This document shows positions 34,432 through 36,563 of a stretch of 36,563 bases of DNA, piece by piece. The stretch lies in NCBI GenBank assembly GCA_013202935.1, contig JABMRG010000129.1, positions 1 through 36,563 on the forward strand, written 5' to 3'. The stretch comes from Candidatus Omnitrophota bacterium (lineage in GTDB: Bacteria; Omnitrophota; Gorgyraeia; JABMRG01). The notes below the pieces were generated by a model. That model ran no database searches. It saw only the letters and a program-made list of their open reading frames with translations, and was not told the origin of the DNA. Each line of letters opens with the position of its first letter. Positions within the stretch are counted from its first letter, which is position 1. The translations under genes were made by a program, and so were the position numbers.

Positions 34432-35892
34432 ATGCTCCAGACATATAACGGCCCGTTAGAAAAAATAGATGATTATCGATGGCGCATACCAAAATCTTCT
34501 ATGCCTGGTATGCGTGTAGATGGGCTTGTATATGCAAGTAACAAGCTTATCGACTCTATAAAGAATGATAAGGCACCACAACAAGTAGCAAACGTAGCTA
34601 CACTTCCCGGCATAGTAAAATACTCACTTGCTATGCCTGATATACACTGGGGTTATGGATTTTCAATAGGTGGTGTTGCTGCAACAGATATAGAAGCAGG
34701 TGGGGTAATATCACCTGGCGGCGTGGGCTATGATATAAACTGCGGTGTGCGATTAGTAAGGACCAACCTTACTGAGAAGGATGTAAAACCCAAGCTGAAA
34801 GATTTAACAGTTGCGCTTTATCGTAATATTCCTGCAGGCGTTGGCTCAAAAGGTGATATAAGGGTAGATGTTAAAGAGGAGAAAAAAATTCTTGTTAAAG
34901 GTGCGAGATGGGCTCTTTCAAGAGGCTATGCTACTGAAAGCGATATTGACCATACTGAAGAAAATGGCGCAATGGAAGGGGCAGACCCTTCAGCTGTATC
35001 TGAACGGGCGTATGAACGCGGGAAAAAACAGTCTGGAACGCTCGGCTCAGGAAACCATTTTATAGAAGTTCAGGTTATAGACGAGATTTATGATGAAGAA
35101 AAAGCCAGAGTATTTGGCCTTAAAAAGGATCAAATTACAATAATGATACATTCTGGCTCGCGCGGCCTTGGTTATCAGGTATGTGATGATTATGCAAAGT
35201 CCATGGTCTCTACTCTCTCAAAATATAATATCGATGTACCTGACAGACAACTTGCCTGTACGCCATTCAATTCAGAAGAAGGAAAAAGATATTTTGGGGC
35301 CATGAAATGTGCTGCAAACTATGCATGGAACAACAGGCAATGTCTTATGCACTTGACCAGGCTTACATTTGAGAGAATATTTGGCGAAAGCTGGGAGAGA
35401 TTAGGCATGTTTCTTGTATATGATGTTTGCCATAATATAGCGAAGCTTGAAAAGCATAATGTAGATGGCAAGGAGAAACTTTTATGTGTCCACAGAAAAG
35501 GCGCAACTCGTGCTTTTGCGCCAAACCACCCGGACCTTCCACAGGACTACAAGGCAACAGGCCAACCGATTATTATACCAGGTGATATGGGAACAAACTC
35601 ATATCTTCTAACAGGAACCCAGAAGGCTATGGATGAGACCTTTGGAAGCACATGCCATGGCGCAGGTAGATCTCTTTCCAGGAAGGCTGCTTTTCGCAAT
35701 TATACAGTAGGGCAGGTAAGGCAGGAATTAGAAGCAAAAGGCATATCTATTATGGCATCAGGCAAGGGTACTATAGTAGAAGAAGCCCCTGGCGCATATA
35801 AGGATGTTAATGAAGTAGTTGATGCGGTAGATGGAGCAGGTATATCAAAACGTGTATGCAGAATGAAACCCTTAGGAGTTCTTAAAGGATAG
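34432..35892 (+). CDS. rtcB: tRNA-splicing/RNA-repair ligase RtcB
   Basis: 486-residue GTP/Mn-dependent ligase joining 2',3'-cyclic phosphate or 3'-phosphate ends to 5'-OH RNA. Metal ligands are visible in DINCGVR (Cys), LGSGNHF, IHSGSRGLG and DVCHNIA. The guanylated His is in STCHGAGRS, and HRKGATRAF helps bind GTP. Length and motifs are complete. It is expected to repair RNA cut by toxins or stress nucleases. No toxin gene or RtcR regulator is seen nearby. Confidence 0.96.
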   Translation: MLQTYNGPLEKIDDYRWRIPKSSMPGMRVDGLVYASNKLIDSIKNDKAPQQVANVATLPGIVKYSLAMPDIHWGYGFSIGGVAATDIEAGGVISPGGVGYDINCGVRLVRTNLTEKDVKPKLKDLTVALYRNIPAGVGSKGDIRVDVKEEKKILVKGARWALSRGYATESDIDHTEENGAMEGADPSAVSERAYERGKKQSGTLGSGNHFIEVQVIDEIYDEEKARVFGLKKDQITIMIHSGSRGLGYQVCDDYAKSMVSTLSKYNIDVPDRQLACTPFNSEEGKRYFGAMKCAANYAWNNRQCLMHLTRLTFERIFGESWERLGMFLVYDVCHNIAKLEKHNVDGKEKLLCVHRKGATRAFAPNHPDLPQDYKATGQPIIIPGDMGTNSYLLTGTQKAMDETFGSTCHGAGRSLSRKAAFRNYTVGQVRQELEAKGISIMASGKGTIVEEAPGAYKDVNEVVDAVDGAGISKRVCRMKPLGVLKG

Positions 35893-35901
35893 GGAGGATC
35901 T

Positions 35902-36563
35902 ATGCTCGATATTAGATTTATAAGAGAAAATCCAGATAAGGTAAAAAAGGCACTTTCAGACCGTGGAATAAGCCTAAATCTTGATGAGTTTCTTGAGCTT
36001 GATAGCAGACGAAGAAAGTTGCTGACTGAGGTCGATGCGCTTAAGAATAAGCGGAATAAGGAGTCAGATGATATAGCTAAACTTAAGAGAGAAAAGGGAG
36101 ATTTTCAGTCAAGATTAGCTGAGATGAAGTCGCTTTCCCAGAAAATAAAGGAAATAGACTCAAAAGTGGGTGAAATTGACCAAAAAATACGCAATATTGT
36201 TATTAGCATCCCAAATATACCCCATTCTAGCGTGCCAATTGGTCCAGATGCAAGGGCTAATAAGATGGTTAAAGAGTGGGGTAAAATGCCAAATTTTAGC
36301 TTTAACCCGTTGTCCCACATAGAGTTAGGAGAAAATCTCAAGATTCTAGATATCCAGGGCTCATCCAAGCTATCTGGTGCAGGATTCAGCCTTTTTATAG
36401 GAGATGGGGCTAAATTAGTAAGAGCACTTATGAGTTTTATGATAGATCTACATACCACAAAACATGGCTATAAAGAGGTATGGCCACCTGTATTGGTAAA
36501 TAGGGCAAGTATGACAACAACAGGACAGCTTCCCAAGCTTGAAGAGGATATGTATAGGTTAAA
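35902..36563 (+). CDS. serS: Seryl-tRNA synthetase, 5' part (cut by window end)
   Basis: ATG 35902 follows GGGAGG. About 220 codons are visible before the window ends. MLDIRFIRENPDKVKKALSD and a long charged coiled coil (about 30-105) form the tRNA-binding arm. IPNIPHSSVPIG and the start of the class II catalytic domain (LSGAGFSLFIGDGAKLVRAL, then GYKEVWPPVLVN, motif 1 region) follow. The catalytic core lies beyond the edge. Confidence 0.95.
   Translation, partial: MLDIRFIRENPDKVKKALSDRGISLNLDEFLELDSRRRKLLTEVDALKNKRNKESDDIAKLKREKGDFQSRLAEMKSLSQKIKEIDSKVGEIDQKIRNIVISIPNIPHSSVPIGPDARANKMVKEWGKMPNFSFNPLSHIELGENLKILDIQGSSKLSGAGFSLFIGDGAKLVRALMSFMIDLHTTKHGYKEVWPPVLVNRASMTTTGQLPKLEEDMYRL

Noticed and set aside
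34004..35892. Archease-rtcB as part of a toxin-linked RNA repair system
   Set aside because: No toxin, RtcR regulator, RtcA or other repair gene is in reach; the pair alone is ordinary.

Overview
The window is about 36.6 kb of moderately AT-rich, gene-dense bacterial DNA from a Gram-negative (diderm) organism. It carries lipid A genes (lpxD, an lpxC-fabZ fusion, lpxA, lpxI, lpxB, msbA), bamA and a Skp/OmpH chaperone. It also has features more usual outside Proteobacteria: a spoVG-glmU-prs-ctc-pth block in the order known from Bacillus, a split transketolase and a long-form hisG. Together these suggest a deep-branching candidate phylum, most plausibly Omnitrophota. That assignment is inference; there is no rRNA gene here to test it.

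Layout. Positions 1-367 hold no gene but are full of nested palindromes. Then come a zinc alcohol dehydrogenase and an LsrF-like aldolase/thiolase (368-2217). A promoter at about 2245 opens a long co-directional run: a 52-residue basic protein, hisG, a 31-residue bS22-like protein, an exported TPR protein, transketolase N-subunit, a divergent FtsH-type protease, an unknown lipoprotein, transketolase C-subunit, ispE, a SpoVG with a zinc ribbon inserted in its domain, tRNA-Gln(TTG), clpX, glmU, prs, rplY (CTC), pth, rpsF, ssb, rpsR, rplI and dnaB, ending in a hairpin at 18779. The envelope block follows (18891-25793): bamA, skp, lpxD, lpxC-fabZ, lpxA, lpxI. A 246-bp repeat element fills the gap to nadE. 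lpxB and a Gfo/Idh/MocA oxidoreductase lie on the minus strand, then msbA on plus. The rpsB-tsf-pyrH-frr operon and tRNA-Lys(TTT) end in a strong terminator at 33660-33701. A repeat-rich spacer holds a duplicated 3' end of that tRNA. The window closes with the archease-rtcB pair and the 5' part of serS.

How the genes work together. Most are housekeeping: translation (S2, S6, S18, L9, L25, EF-Ts, RRF, Pth, SerRS, two tRNAs), replication (DnaB, SSB), nucleotide and cofactor supply (Prs, PyrH, NadE, HisG), proteolysis (ClpX, FtsH-like), isoprenoids (IspE), pentose phosphates (transketolase) and RNA ligation/repair (RtcB plus archease). GlmU makes UDP-GlcNAc, which LpxA, LpxC, LpxD, LpxI and LpxB convert to lipid A disaccharide for MsbA to flip; BamA and Skp handle outer-membrane proteins.

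No CRISPR array, prophage, insertion-sequence transposase or defence system is visible. The points most worth a second look are the zinc-ribbon SpoVG, two tiny basic proteins flanking hisG, the loop-less FtsH paralogue with a partner lipoprotein between the transketolase halves, the rearranged lpx cluster, and three non-coding palindromic or repeat elements.
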